This document shows, one piece after another, positions 28,800-39,225 of a stretch of DNA of 64,000 nucleotides. Source of the stretch: Thraustochytrium sp. TN22. Taxonomy: Eukaryota; Sar; Bigyra; Thraustochytrida; Thraustochytriidae. Under the pieces are notes generated by a model. That model did no database searches. It saw only the letters and a program-made list of their open reading frames with translations, and was not told the origin of the DNA. A program made the position numbers and the translations under genes. The stretch's first letter is position 1. The number at the start of each line of letters is the position of its first letter. The stretch spans positions 62,001 to 126,000 of the forward strand of contig JABLUY010000032.1 of the NCBI GenBank assembly GCA_013306675.1, in the 5' to 3' direction.

Positions 28800-29428
28800 C
28801 TAAGTAGAGCTGGGAATCGAGGACAGCAGCTTGTGGTTCTTGTGCATAGCGGACTTGGAGTCCTCGTCCAGGAGGCTGGCCAAGTGGCGCTGCATTAGCG
28901 CGCCATGAGCAGCCTCAGCCGGCCGAATGGCGTGTATCCTGGTGTCCTCGCCAATCCGAAAGGCCGCGTGGTGGTTGACGAGCTCCGTGTCGGGAGCGAG
29001 CTGTGCTGTGACGCCAATCGCACAGCCATTGCCCACCATGCAACCGGGGGCGATGCTGGCGCGAATATCCACAACGTTAGAGTCGCCGAGCGTGGCGCCA
29101 CGCACCGAGCAGCCGACCTTCAAATGATTGCTGCGGCCCACGGAGACATGAGGGTGCTCCTCGGTGGTCCTGTACGCACACGAGCAACGCTCCGTCAGTA
29201 CAGGACGGGAAGACAGATTGACGAACGAACCTCTTAGACCTACTCCAAGACCGCGAGCTCCTCGACGATGCAGCCCTCGCCGATGGTGATGGGCCCGTGC
29301 AGAGCCGCCAGCCTACAGCGCGGGTGAACGACGCAGCGCGCCCCAATCGTCACCTCGTGCGGCCCGATGATCTCGGCGTCTCTGCTCACCACTGCGTCGG
29401 GCGCCGCGCGGAGCTGCGCCGCCGGCAT
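28800..29428 (-). CDS. DCTN6: Dynactin subunit 6 (p27), two exons
   Basis: Pointed-end subunit of dynactin, the dynein activator; folds as a left-handed beta helix. Exon 1 is 29428-29244 and exon 2 is 29169-28800, joined across a 74-nt intron. The join restores a 184-aa protein, close to the usual 190 aa. Hexapeptide-type repeats run through both exons (VVSRDAEIIGPHEVTIG, ITIGEGCIVEE, then VGRSNHLKVGCSVRGATLGD and APGCMVGNGCAIG). GPITIGEGCIVEE matches the GPIVIGEGNLIEE block of animal p27. Splice phase 2 recreates a Glu codon and the frame is continuous. Start ATG 29428 gives MPAAQL. A GCGCC tract lies just upstream (29493-29517). Confidence 0.88.
29170..29243 (-). other. DCTN6: Intron of DCTN6 (74 nt)
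   Basis: Donor GTAGGT at 29243 and acceptor GTACAG ending at 29170. Without it, both halves of the beta helix stop or lie in different frames. Confidence 0.85.
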
Positions 29429-29747
29429 GCTGCTCCCGCGCTACCGCGCTGCCCCCGCACGATCCCGATCACGAGCACGCGGGGCACAGCGAGCCGCGCC
29501 GCGCCTCGCCGCGCCGCCGCTTCGACGTGCGGGTTTGCTGGGGGCTACCGCTGCCGTCACGGTTGGCGTGTCTCTCTCGAGTAGCTAGCTAGCTAGCTAG
29601 CCCGCCGCTGTTGTCCGAGTCGCTGGCCGACCGGGCCATGACTCCGAGTCGGCAGCCTGCAGTGATCAGGCCTTCGCGACCTTCGACAACTTGGCAGATT
29701 TCAAGTTGGCAGCCAAGAGAGAGAGAAAGAGAGAGAGAAGAAGGAGA

Positions 29748-29778
<31 letters not shown>

Positions 29779-29952
29779 GCGCGTGTACAGGTAACTTACA
29801 GGTACCGGTACCACCCATGATACGGCAACAAGCTGCAAAAAGTACAAAAGCTTTGCCCAGGGAAAGCACGGTTCTACCCCTCCTTTATCACTGGCACCCC
29901 CTCGCAAATAGGCGCTTTGAATTGCAAACGATGAGGTGACAAAGTTTGTCGA
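29429..29952. other. Spacer between DCTN6 and ECM29
   Basis: Holds a GCGCC tract at 29493-29517 (GGCGC on the DCTN6 coding strand), a 20-bp (CTAG)n island at 29582-29601 and a (GA)n tract at 29715-29778. No gene. Confidence 0.7.
29715..29778 (+). repeat. Imperfect (GA)n microsatellite
   Basis: About 64 bp of GA/GAA units between DCTN6 and the end of ECM29. Confidence 0.9.
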
Positions 29953-32900
29953 CTACTGTGAGGCCGGGAGATCGCGCAGTGCGTGGGCCAGGGAAGTAGC
30001 GGCATGAACAATGGCCGGGTCTCGATGCTGTAGCAGTGGCTGGAGGCGCGTCGAGGCGCTCGAGGCGAGCGCCGCTGCCTGGGCCGAGCCCGCCGTGCCC
30101 GAGTTGTCCCGAAAGAAAGCCTGAATCGCGGAGAGAGCCGCGATGATGGCCGTGCTGTTTCGATTTTCGGCGATGCAACGCCACGCGACATCGTGCAGCG
30201 CACGGACTGAGCCCAGGTCAACCCGAATGACCCGGAAGACGCGCTTGAGTGCACGCATCACGCCCACCGCCACGACTGGGCCTGAACCGCGCAGCGAGGC
30301 CTGCGCAAGTGCAAGCAACTTCTCGTGCTGCTCTACAGGCGCATCGGCGTACCAGGCGGCGCCGATGACCTCGAAGACCTTGGCGGCGACCTCCGCCTTG
30401 TCGTCCTCGCCCCCCTCTTCGGAGCGCGCGAAAAGTCGGTCGATGAGATCCGGGCTCGTAGGGTTTCCCGTGGCGCAAACGGTGCTCATGGCATCGAAGG
30501 CGGCTAGCGTGTAGGAGACGGGCACCCCAGCACCCGGGCGCGAGGCCTCTGGGAGAAGGACCTCAACACAAAAGCCCTCCGCCGAGCGGTACACCTCTGG
30601 AACCGTGTCAAGGTGATGGGTGCGTCGCCACACCTCGCAGGTAGCGGCCAGTACAGCTTCCTTGCCGTGCCAGATCCGACCTGGAAGTGCCGCGATGAGG
30701 CAGCCCAGCATGGCCTCCGCGTGCGGCGCGAGACGCGAGGCGTCCACATGCACCGCCACGCTGCGCAATGCCTCGGCGCCCTGGCGTCGGCGCAGCCAAA
30801 CCGTGCTGTCGAGCGCGTCCACGCAGGCCGGGACTAGTTCCGCGAGGTGCGAGGCTACGCCGTTGGAGATGGTCCCGGCGTTCTCGACCCAAATTTCGTG
30901 CCAGAGCTCAGCGATATCCTCCTCGTCGTCGTAGCGCGCTAAAAAGATGAGCGGGAGCAGCACGTCGCGATGCTCGCCAAAGGCATTCGGACTTTGGCTC
31001 AGCAGCTCCCGGAGCGCCGACCCGGCCGTGAGCCGGGCGCGCGCCTCATCGAGATGCTCCGAGTACATCGCCGCAAGCTGCTGCACATAGGCGTGAACGT
31101 GCGCCTCCGGCGCCAGCTTGGCAACAGCGGCCGCCGTTGAGGCGAAGGTCCTGCGCACGGTGCTGCTGCGATCACTGAGCGAGGCGGCAAGCCCGCGCAG
31201 GAGGGTGCCGGCATGCGGCCGCAGGCAGTCCTCGAGGTCGCGACGGGCAGTTAGGCGCGAGACTGTGTGCGCCGTGCCCACGAGCGTGGGGAGGCCGACG
31301 CCAGAGCGCGCGAGCCGCGCGAGGTCAGAACAGACCGTCGCAAGGGCGTCCGCGTCCTCCTCGGCAGGCGATATGCGGTCCACGCAGAGGTCCACTGCCT
31401 CTTGCATTGGCGACGCGTTCGAAGACTGTACTCTTAGTGCTTCAAGCTGCTCGCGGCTCATGCTGAGATCCCCACCCAGGTCGCTGGTGTGAAACATCGC
31501 GTACTGCAGCACCTGGTCCTCCAAAGAGGACATCGACTCGAGGAGACGCACCATGATCGCTGGGATGTGGCCTCGGACGTTTTCTCCAGACACCTTGACG
31601 ACGCGGGCCAGCGTGTGCATGCTCACCGCCTGACCCTCCTTGCCCTGCATGCGTCCGAGCCCCTGGTCAAGCAGAAAGGGCAACACAATATCGAGCGCCT
31701 CTTGCGCACGCGCGCGGCCCTCCGGCGAGGCGCGCTCCTTCACGGTGCAAAGGCGCACCGTCAAGTTGTTCACCGCCTTGGCCAGGCGGAGGGCCGCCTC
31801 CTTGGTCGCGTCGCTCAGGTCGTCCAGCAGGCGCAGCGAGAGGACCCATACGTCCTCGAGAAATGGCAAAAGGCTGGCGTCTGGCGTCTCACGTATGACG
31901 GCGGTCAGGGCGACAGCACCCGCCAGGCGCTCGCGAACCTTGGCTGACCCCACGTTGGCAAGGAGCTCCGTGAGGATGGGCTCGAAATATGACTGCAGGA
32001 TGTCAGAGTCTGACCCGAGCTCCACGCTGATGGTCTCCCACAGCTTGGTCATGGCGGATCGCATCGCTGCGTCAGTGTCGTACCGGTAGTGGAAGAGGAT
32101 GGGCACCAGCGCATCGATGAGGTCCGCGTCAAGGGCGTCTGGCCGGTCGAGTGCCTTTCCGTGCTTGCGCTCCTCGTTCTCTTGCTCCTCGTCCTCCTTG
32201 TCCTCCTCGTCCGCGGCATCCGGCTCGAAATCGGAGCATACCAGGTGTCGTGCTGCGGCCGTTCGCCAAAGAGGATCCCCCACGCTGAGGTAGAGCAGGC
32301 GGTAGACGAGCTCTGGCCGGCACACGCGTAGTGCCACCTCGTACATCTCCTTGTAGGCCGCGTGCAGCGGCAGCGAGGGCGCGCGGACGCTCTGCGTGGC
32401 AGCGGCGGCGGCGGTTGCACTCGTTTCGTTGGTTCCCGCCGTAGCTTCGGCGCGCGAGCTGGCAGCAGCAACGCCGGAGACGGCTTCATCCAGCGAAGCG
32501 CCCTCCTCAGGCTCCTTGTCGTAAGTTGCGGCGCCAGCCGGACGCGCGTCGTCCACCTTGACGGCCAGGAGCCGCGGCAGGCTGGAGATGAGGTCGTCGC
32601 GTTGGCTCGCGTCTTGCGCAGCACGGTAGCACCACGCCATGCCGCGCGCAGAGCACTCGCGCGTAAGCTCACCGCGCTCGCGCAAGAGTCGCGCAAAGGC
32701 CGCGTGGCAGGCTTCCAGGCTCGCCTGGAGCGGGTCCGTGCCTGCAAAGTCTCGCACGAGGTGAATGAGCCAGAAGGCAGACGCCGCGCGCACGCGGTTC
32801 TTGACAGACTTTGAGGCGACGCGCAGCGCGCAGTCCAGGACGGCATCGAAGTCATCGTCGGACCGGCTCGCGAGAGTGGTCATCGCACGCGCCACCTCGA

Positions 32901-35757
32901 GCTGCACGTCGACCTGCTTCTGAGTGCCCGCGTCGAGAAGGGCCTCAAGCACCTCTTTGCGCACGTCGCGCGCCACGGCGAGGCTCGCCAGCGCGTGGAC
33001 TGCGGCAGAAATCGCGGCGAAGTTGGACACCTCGGCGTCCTCCGCCCCGAGATCTGCATGCGCCTCCACCTGCGTGATGCCGCGCAGAACCTCGACGACC
33101 GCGTGCACGTCCTCGTCCTCAACCAGCAGCGCATCGTTGGCTGCCGCGCGGCCGATGGCGTCAATGGTGGCCACCGTGATAATGCGGAGCTTGTGGCGCT
33201 CCTGGAGGAGCCTCACAAGGGCGCCGCCGAGTAGGCGAGCCGCTTCGGAGTCCTTGCCGAGTGGCGTGTCACCCAGCAGGCGGCCAATCGCAAGAACCGC
33301 GCCGTGGCGCGCAGCGGCAGCGGACGGGACGCGCTTGGCGGCGCGAGCGAGCAGTTCGTCGAGAAAGGCGCCATCAGTCGTGGCACCTTGCGCGTGCGCC
33401 ACAAGGTCGGCCACATTTTCGCGCACAACGGGCGAGTCAGCGGCCAACCAGCGGAGCAGCCAGGTTGTGTCGAGCACGTCGGCGAGAGCACCGTGATCTT
33501 CAATGAGCAGCACGAGGCTGCGCGAGGCGACGCGGTGGAGGACGCGGATCTGCGTGGTGTCACGGGCCTGCATGCCCACCTGGACGAGCGAACGGAACAT
33601 GTCGAGGCACTCGCGCGCGGGTGCCACGGCGCCGGCGGTCTGCTGCAGGCAGGCGCTGGAGAACCCGAGGATACTAGCGAGCTGCGCGACCTGCCCGCGG
33701 TCGCCCGAGGCCGCCATCGCGTGCAAGGTGTCCAGATGTGATGCCACAAAGCTGGCCCAGTCGTTGAAAGACGGAAAGTCAGCCGCTTTGGCACGGCGCA
33801 CCAGGATGGCGTGCTCCTCGGGGAGGTGGGTCGCGTCCGTCCAGGCCATGGCGAGGCGCGCGGGCTCCACGCGGGCGGCGTCCGCCAGCGTTCTTATGGC
33901 GATGGATGCGAAGTTCTCCACGCGCCGCCGCTTGCGTCGCTGCGCGGTTGTGAGCGATTCAGGCGCTGCAGGGAGGGGCGGCACGGGCGGCTGCGGTGCT
34001 GCCACGGGCTCGCCGTTGGGCGGCGGCGACGGCGGGACCTCGTCGGCCGGTCCCGTCGCTGGAGCTGCGTGCATATGGGCGGGTGAAGCAGCAGCAGCAG
34101 CAGCAGCAGCCACAGCCACGTTCTCGGCCGGGAGCGCCTCGGCCTCGGCCTCGGCCTCGAGCGCGGAGACGGAGACGCCGGCGGCCTGCTCCCCACATAG
34201 CTCCGGCAAAAGGCCGCGGACGGCGGCCTGGCGCGTGGCGAGGTCCTCGTCGCAGGCCAGCCGCAGGCAGACGAAGCGCGCCTCGCAGTCATTGAAGGGG
34301 AAAAGGCGACGGCACCAGTCCGCAGCGACCAGGCGCGCCTTGGGCTCGCGACTCGTCGCGTAAGGGACGATGAGGTGCTTGATGGTGGCGCGCGCGTTGT
34401 CGGTCGCGCCCGTCGTCGGGAGAAAGGCCGAGCAGAGCGCGCCGAGGGCGTCCTGAATGCTCATACGAATCTCCGAGTCCATCTCCAGGAGTCCCGCCAG
34501 GTCGGCAACGAGCAACACACTATCCTTGAATGAGGCGGGGAAGTGATTGGCAAGGCGGGCCAGCGCTGTGTAGGAGCGCTCGCGCTCGCGGAGGCGCGAG
34601 CGGTTGCCTGCATACTGCTTCACCTGCTCGAGCTGCTTGCGCAGCACAAGTCCAAGACGAGCGTCAGCGCGTGCCTCGACGAGGGCCTCGTGCGGCGTAA
34701 GGCGCAGGACGAGCTCCATGAACTCTAGCGCCAGCTCCCGCAGCGAGGACCCACTTGCAGATCCGACCAGCGCCTCCTCCACCACGGCCGTGGCCTCGTC
34801 GGCGGTCTCCGCGAGCCCCGGAGCGCCTGCATGTAGGAGCACCGAGAGAGCGCGTTCGCGCACCGCGGCGGATGCCTGCTTGCGAGCGCCGTCGATCTGG
34901 CCGGGCTCTTTCACCGAGGACGCGGCGAGCGACATGAGCCGCACGAGCAGCTCCGGGTCGTCCATGTCCGCCACGCGCATGGCCTGTACCATGGCGAGCT
35001 CGGCAGCGTCTACGACCTCGTGGCGCGGCGCGCTGCGTGCCACGACCAGCAGCGGGAGCGAGTCCTGCACGGAGAAGACATGGGCAGCCACAAGGCGCAG
35101 AATGGCCTGCTGTACTTCCGCGAGCGCCGCACCATCAGGGAGCTGGCCGTCCTTGTCCTGGATGCCTTCGAGGCGCGACGGCGTAAGGCCCGGCGGTACG
35201 GCGCGCGCTGCAGCCGCGCGGCTCGGCGGCACGAAGAAGAGCCAGTCCAGGGCGAAACTGAGCACCACCTCGCGGTCTGCCCGCGAGGTTTCGGGCGTGA
35301 ACCAGGATTCGCCCTGCGAGATGGTGATGCGAGGCAGGACGCCGCGCAGCACGCGTAGCGCGATGACACGCTGACCTGGCTGCAGGCGCGACACGCCCTC
35401 GCACAGAAGTGGCGCGAGCCGTGAGGCTTCGCCCGGCGCAAGGCGCTCCGCGCCCAGCTCGAGGTACACGAGCGCGAAGTTGACTGTGAATCCAGACTCC
35501 CCTGTGTGCACCAGATCCACGAGGTCGAAGCACGGCAGTGCGATGCTCGTCGCGCCGCGCACGCGCTTGTTTATGTGCTGCAGCACCTGCAGCGTCTTGG
35601 CGCGCACTGCGGCCGACCCGGCCAGCCGCACCAGCAGCCGCGGCAGCAGCTTGTCAAGCACACGCTCTAGCCGCTCGTCGCTGTCCGTCATGGCGAGGCG
35701 CGTCAGCACGCGGTCCAGCGACGCTAGCGCCTCCTGCTCCTCCTGCTCGTCCGCCAT
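29953..35757 (-). CDS. ECM29: Proteasome adaptor and scaffold protein Ecm29
   Basis: Giant HEAT-repeat protein that tethers the 26S proteasome and checks its assembly. 1,934 aa from the ATG at 35757 (an upstream GTG was rejected); yeast and human orthologues are about 1,850 aa. The N-terminal block (LDRVLTRLAMTDSDERLERV, DKLLPRLLVRLA, LQHINKRVRG) follows the conserved Ecm29 start (LARTDEKLE...LLP.LL.KL ... SHINKR). The rest is continuous alpha-helical HEAT-like repeat, for example IPAIMVRLLESMSSLEDQVLQYA, broken by an Ala/Pro-rich linker near nt 33990-34190 and an acidic EEDKEDEEQ loop near 32200. No intron is seen. It is the longest intact gene in the window. Confidence 0.88.
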   Translation of the reverse strand: MADEQEEQEALASLDRVLTRLAMTDSDERLERVLDKLLPRLLVRLAGSAAVRAKTLQVLQHINKRVRGATSIALPCFDLVDLVHTGESGFTVNFALVYLELGAERLAPGEASRLAPLLCEGVSRLQPGQRVIALRVLRGVLPRITISQGESWFTPETSRADREVVLSFALDWLFFVPPSRAAAARAVPPGLTPSRLEGIQDKDGQLPDGAALAEVQQAILRLVAAHVFSVQDSLPLLVVARSAPRHEVVDAAELAMVQAMRVADMDDPELLVRLMSLAASSVKEPGQIDGARKQASAAVRERALSVLLHAGAPGLAETADEATAVVEEALVGSASGSSLRELALEFMELVLRLTPHEALVEARADARLGLVLRKQLEQVKQYAGNRSRLRERERSYTALARLANHFPASFKDSVLLVADLAGLLEMDSEIRMSIQDALGALCSAFLPTTGATDNARATIKHLIVPYATSREPKARLVAADWCRRLFPFNDCEARFVCLRLACDEDLATRQAAVRGLLPELCGEQAAGVSVSALEAEAEAEALPAENVAVAAAAAAAASPAHMHAAPATGPADEVPPSPPPNGEPVAAPQPPVPPLPAAPESLTTAQRRKRRRVENFASIAIRTLADAARVEPARLAMAWTDATHLPEEHAILVRRAKAADFPSFNDWASFVASHLDTLHAMAASGDRGQVAQLASILGFSSACLQQTAGAVAPARECLDMFRSLVQVGMQARDTTQIRVLHRVASRSLVLLIEDHGALADVLDTTWLLRWLAADSPVVRENVADLVAHAQGATTDGAFLDELLARAAKRVPSAAAARHGAVLAIGRLLGDTPLGKDSEAARLLGGALVRLLQERHKLRIITVATIDAIGRAAANDALLVEDEDVHAVVEVLRGITQVEAHADLGAEDAEVSNFAAISAAVHALASLAVARDVRKEVLEALLDAGTQKQVDVQLEVARAMTTLASRSDDDFDAVLDCALRVASKSVKNRVRAASAFWLIHLVRDFAGTDPLQASLEACHAAFARLLRERGELTRECSARGMAWCYRAAQDASQRDDLISSLPRLLAVKVDDARPAGAATYDKEPEEGASLDEAVSGVAAASSRAEATAGTNETSATAAAAATQSVRAPSLPLHAAYKEMYEVALRVCRPELVYRLLYLSVGDPLWRTAAARHLVCSDFEPDAADEEDKEDEEQENEERKHGKALDRPDALDADLIDALVPILFHYRYDTDAAMRSAMTKLWETISVELGSDSDILQSYFEPILTELLANVGSAKVRERLAGAVALTAVIRETPDASLLPFLEDVWVLSLRLLDDLSDATKEAALRLAKAVNNLTVRLCTVKERASPEGRARAQEALDIVLPFLLDQGLGRMQGKEGQAVSMHTLARVVKVSGENVRGHIPAIMVRLLESMSSLEDQVLQYAMFHTSDLGGDLSMSREQLEALRVQSSNASPMQEAVDLCVDRISPAEEDADALATVCSDLARLARSGVGLPTLVGTAHTVSRLTARRDLEDCLRPHAGTLLRGLAASLSDRSSTVRRTFASTAAAVAKLAPEAHVHAYVQQLAAMYSEHLDEARARLTAGSALRELLSQSPNAFGEHRDVLLPLIFLARYDDEEDIAELWHEIWVENAGTISNGVASHLAELVPACVDALDSTVWLRRRQGAEALRSVAVHVDASRLAPHAEAMLGCLIAALPGRIWHGKEAVLAATCEVWRRTHHLDTVPEVYRSAEGFCVEVLLPEASRPGAGVPVSYTLAAFDAMSTVCATGNPTSPDLIDRLFARSEEGGEDDKAEVAAKVFEVIGAAWYADAPVEQHEKLLALAQASLRGSGPVVAVGVMRALKRVFRVIRVDLGSVRALHDVAWRCIAENRNSTAIIAALSAIQAFFRDNSGTAGSAQAAALASSASTRLQPLLQHRDPAIVHAATSLAHALRDLPASQ

Positions 35758-36372
35758 CTTGCGGTGGTGCAGGGAGTCGGGGCCCGATGGCGCTGCTTGC
35801 AAAGCGAAGACCACCCCCGCACGTGCACGTGGACGTCTCTTCCACGCCGCCCACTACTAGCGGCGCGCGGAGGTCTTGACGAGCAAGCTGCTGCACCTGC
35901 CTTCGCTGCAGCCCCCGCTCGCCGGCACGGTTTGCCTGGCTGCTCGCCATGCCATGCTTACGAGCGAAGCACGCGAAGCTAGCGCCGGAGTGCCAGAGTA
36001 CTTACTAGCTAGCTAGCTGTAGAGAGAGAGCTACGAGAGCTAGGTAGCGGGCATCAGTGCTAGGGGTACCGCTGGGAGCGTGGCGTCTGTGTCCGAGTCG
36101 TCAAAGAGTTGTACAGTGACCGTGACCGTGATTGGCAGGCTTCTTCTCCTGCAGTGGCAGCCATCCGGCAGGGCAGGGTCCTCACGTGCCGTAGGCAGCA
36201 ATACGTTTGTGCAATGCATTGCAGTGCAATACCGTGCCGTGCTGTACAGTGCAGTGCAAGGCATTGTATCGCAGGCTTGGAGTAGGCGTCACAGTCCAAC
36301 AGGAGGCGAAAACTCTTCAAGTTGTCTTCTGAGAGACTGGTATATTACTTTGCCATCATCCATCATCCATCA
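35758..36372. other. Spacer between ECM29 and the MFS gene
   Basis: About 615 bp. It holds a CTAG island at 36004-36018 followed by GA units, a perfect 14-bp palindrome TGCAATGCATTGCA at 36210-36223 and nearby GTGCAGTGCA repeats to about 36258. No gene is seen. Confidence 0.65.
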
Positions 36373-38214
36373 TCAAAGCACGCCTTGCGGGGCCGGCACT
36401 CGGTAGCGGGCGTCCTCAAAAGACTTGGAAGCGTGATCGGGCGTGAAAGTCATGTCGGCATCGTGCGGGCCATCCGGGTCCGGGAGCGCCTGCGGCTTCT
36501 TGAGACGCTTCGTCGGGTTTGCGGCAACCAAGTCGGACTCCTCAATGAGAGGCGTGTTGAAGGTGGAAACGTGAAGGGACATGGCGAGCGCGGCGCCGAG
36601 GAAGTAAATGCCGGAGAACACGAAGCAAGTGACGTGGAAGCCGTAGCGGTCCAGGGAAGCCACTGCATAAGGCGCGATAATGGGCGCCAGGCGGTGATTG
36701 GCCTGGCACAGGCCAAAGGCTGTGACACGGACGGCTGTCGGAAAAGCCTCGGGGGTGTACAGGTAGAGCGCCATGATGACGAGCTGCTCGCCGAACTGAT
36801 TAAAGAAGGCGAGCGCGAAGAGCGCTGCGATGGAGCGGTACGCGAAGAAGCCCAGCAGGACAGCGGCGAAGGTGCTCAGCACAAAGCCGATGCGCATCTG
36901 GATGCGGCGCCCATAGTGCTTGACGAGTATGATCTGCAAAAGCGTGCCAACTAAGATGCCGGCGGCCTGCACGAGCGCGACCGCAAAGACGATGTCCTTG
37001 TCCGCATTGAAGTGTTTCATGGCGTGCGCCGGGATCCAGCTCGCAAGGACGCTCGCAAAGGCGTTTAGGAACCAGCAGCCGGCGAGCGGCACGAGCGTGC
37101 GCAGAACCGGCCGGCGCAGCAGGAGGTCAAAGCCGAAGCACGTGGGCGCCTCGGCGGCAATGCGCTCCTCTGGCAGCGGGTGGTGCACAGCGCTGAGAGT
37201 AGCCACGTTGAAGTAGCGCGGGAGCGCCTTGTTGTTGACGCGGGCCACGTATTGCATGCTGCTGACGCACTCTGCGTAGCGGCCCCGCATAATGTAGAAA
37301 CGCGGTGACTCAGGCACAAAGAGTAGCATGACGAGCACAGGCAGCGAGAGAAAGGCTGCGATGCGCAACAGCCAACGCCAGCCGAGCTTAGGAACCACGC
37401 CCCAGGCGATGCCGGCGATGCACAGCGCGCCCACGCCAAAGCCGGCACCGCACACCATCGTGTACACGCCGCGATCGCGGTGCGCGACGAGCTCCACCAG
37501 GAGCGTGGTGGCCGTCACCAAGTTCCCGCCGTAGCCAAAACCCAGACAGAGCCGCAGCAGCGAGAGTGACACCACATCATTGGCGAAGGACGACAAAAAC
37601 CCGAAGAGGGCGCAGATCGTCATGCTCGCCTGCAGCACGCGCCGACGCCCCACCGTGTCCGACAAATGGCCAAGCCCAACAGCACCAATCAGCATGCCCA
37701 CGTTTGTGAGCGACGGCACGATCGCGAGCTGGTTCTCGCTCAGGCCGAACTCGCTCATGAGCGCCGGGTACAAGAGCCCCATCATCATGGTCTCCGCGGC
37801 GTCCACAAAGTTCGCCAGTGCGCACATCGCCGTCAGCATCACCTGAAAGCGCCCGGACGTCTCCGTCACCGCACGGTCCAACAGGTGGTACCCGAAGTCG
37901 GCCGCCACCTTCGCGGAAGCTGTCGGCCCGTGCAGCAGGCCCTCCCCCCGGCCGGCGCCGGCGCCGGCGTCCGCGCCGCCGCTGTTGCCGCTGCTGCTGC
38001 CGTCGTCCTCATCGAAGAGCAGGTCCCGCACGCGCGCACCGCGCGCAACGTCACGCTCGTCCGGGTCCTCGTGTACGCCTGCCAGCGCCAGCGCCTCCTC
38101 GCGTCCAAGGTCCTCCAGGAGCGGGTCCTCCTCATCGCCGCCGGCGCCGCCACCGCCGCCGCCGCCACCGCCGTACAGCACACTGCCCACGCCTACGCGC
38201 CCGCGCCGCGACAT
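36373..38214 (-). CDS. MFS transporter, SVOP/SLC22-like organic solute carrier
   Basis: 613 aa, ATG 38214. About 150 residues of Gly/Ala/acidic cytosolic N terminus precede 12 predicted membrane helices. GHLSDTVGRRRVL between helices 2 and 3 is MFS motif A, and VPESPRFYIMRGR after helix 6 is the sugar/organic-ion transporter signature. Early residues (FVDAAETMMMGLLYPAL) resemble the SVOP/SV2 and plant NiaP branch, which carries organic ions or nicotinate. The substrate cannot be told. A degenerate GCGCC tract begins about 11 bp upstream of the ATG, so it probably lies in the 5' leader. Confidence 0.85.
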   Translation of the reverse strand: MSRRGRVGVGSVLYGGGGGGGGGAGGDEEDPLLEDLGREEALALAGVHEDPDERDVARGARVRDLLFDEDDGSSSGNSGGADAGAGAGRGEGLLHGPTASAKVAADFGYHLLDRAVTETSGRFQVMLTAMCALANFVDAAETMMMGLLYPALMSEFGLSENQLAIVPSLTNVGMLIGAVGLGHLSDTVGRRRVLQASMTICALFGFLSSFANDVVSLSLLRLCLGFGYGGNLVTATTLLVELVAHRDRGVYTMVCGAGFGVGALCIAGIAWGVVPKLGWRWLLRIAAFLSLPVLVMLLFVPESPRFYIMRGRYAECVSSMQYVARVNNKALPRYFNVATLSAVHHPLPEERIAAEAPTCFGFDLLLRRPVLRTLVPLAGCWFLNAFASVLASWIPAHAMKHFNADKDIVFAVALVQAAGILVGTLLQIILVKHYGRRIQMRIGFVLSTFAAVLLGFFAYRSIAALFALAFFNQFGEQLVIMALYLYTPEAFPTAVRVTAFGLCQANHRLAPIIAPYAVASLDRYGFHVTCFVFSGIYFLGAALAMSLHVSTFNTPLIEESDLVAANPTKRLKKPQALPDPDGPHDADMTFTPDHASKSFEDARYRVPAPQGVL

Positions 38215-39225
38215 CGGCCTGCGCGCCGCGCCTTGCGCCTGCCCAAGCCGCCTTGCGCCGCCGCGCGCCGCCCCGCGCCGCCCCGCGCTTGGATTCTGTT
38301 TACAGGCTTTCAGTCTGCGCGGCGGCGGGTCCTCGCTCGCTAGCTAGCTAGAGTCACCGTGGGGACTTTGACGTGAACGTTGTCCTCACTCACCCGCCGG
38401 CCGGCCGGCCGGGCTCGACCGAACCCGACGACGTTGCCAGTGGCGAGCGTCCTTCTTCTCTGCACGGCATCAGACCACGGATGCAGCTTTCAGGTTCCCG
38501 CGTCGCCCGGCATCGAGCACGAGCGCCCTCTTGCGCCGCTCCTGCAAGTGCGTGCGTGGCCTGCTCCAGCCCCTCCCGGCATGGTACGCCCTGGTACGCG
38601 AAGCAGGACTCGTTCTCGCGCTTGAGTCGCTCGACCGGCACTGGCCACTCGCAGTCCTGACTCGACGACTCGGACTTGAACTCGCTGTCAGGCTCGAACC
38701 CGAAGACCCGAACTCGGACTCGGACTCGGACTGGAACTTGAAGCCTGAACTTGAAGCCTCACTCCTAACTTGAAGAGCGAGTCCAGTTGAGCCTTTTCGA
38801 GCCGCATTTGGGCCCATTTCGCCTTATACAAGTACAAGTCCTAGTTCTGGGGGAGTGTGCTCCGCGCTGCCAGGCCCGCGGGCTGGCCGCGCAGGGCTGC
38901 GCGGCGGGGGGGGGCTGCCCTGCCAGTGGAGCGGGTTCCAGCACCCTCGTGGGCCTCGCGGCGCGGCGCGGCGCGGCGCGGCGTCAAACGCCGGCGCCGG
39001 CCGTAGGCAGCTTTGGGTACGCTTTCGTGCGCTCGCATTCGGCTCGCATTCACGTGCGCAGGCGTCTGGGCCTTGCCTGGCAGAGCTGCGCGCATCTTCA
39101 CAGTCTCAGGCTCCGCACGAGGCAAGCCACTGTCACTGTCAGGTCAGCGGCGGAGTACGCTTGGCTCGTCGCGCGCGCGTGCGCGTGCGTGGCGTGCGTG
39201 GCGTGCGGTGCGCTCGTGGCCGACC
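38215..39225. promoter_or_regulatory. 1-kb divergent promoter region
   Basis: Between the MFS and TPR-IQ-LRR genes. It holds a GCGCC tract at 38226-38284 facing the MFS gene, a CTAG island at 38337-38351, a GACTCG-type hexamer repeat at about 38658-38740, and a GGCGC tract at 38958-38982 facing the plus-strand gene. The two pentanucleotide tracts point outward, each matching its own gene. Confidence 0.65.
38958..38982 (+). repeat. (GGCGC)5 tract
   Basis: Five perfect units about 245 bp before the ATG at 39226, coding-strand orientation. Confidence 0.9.
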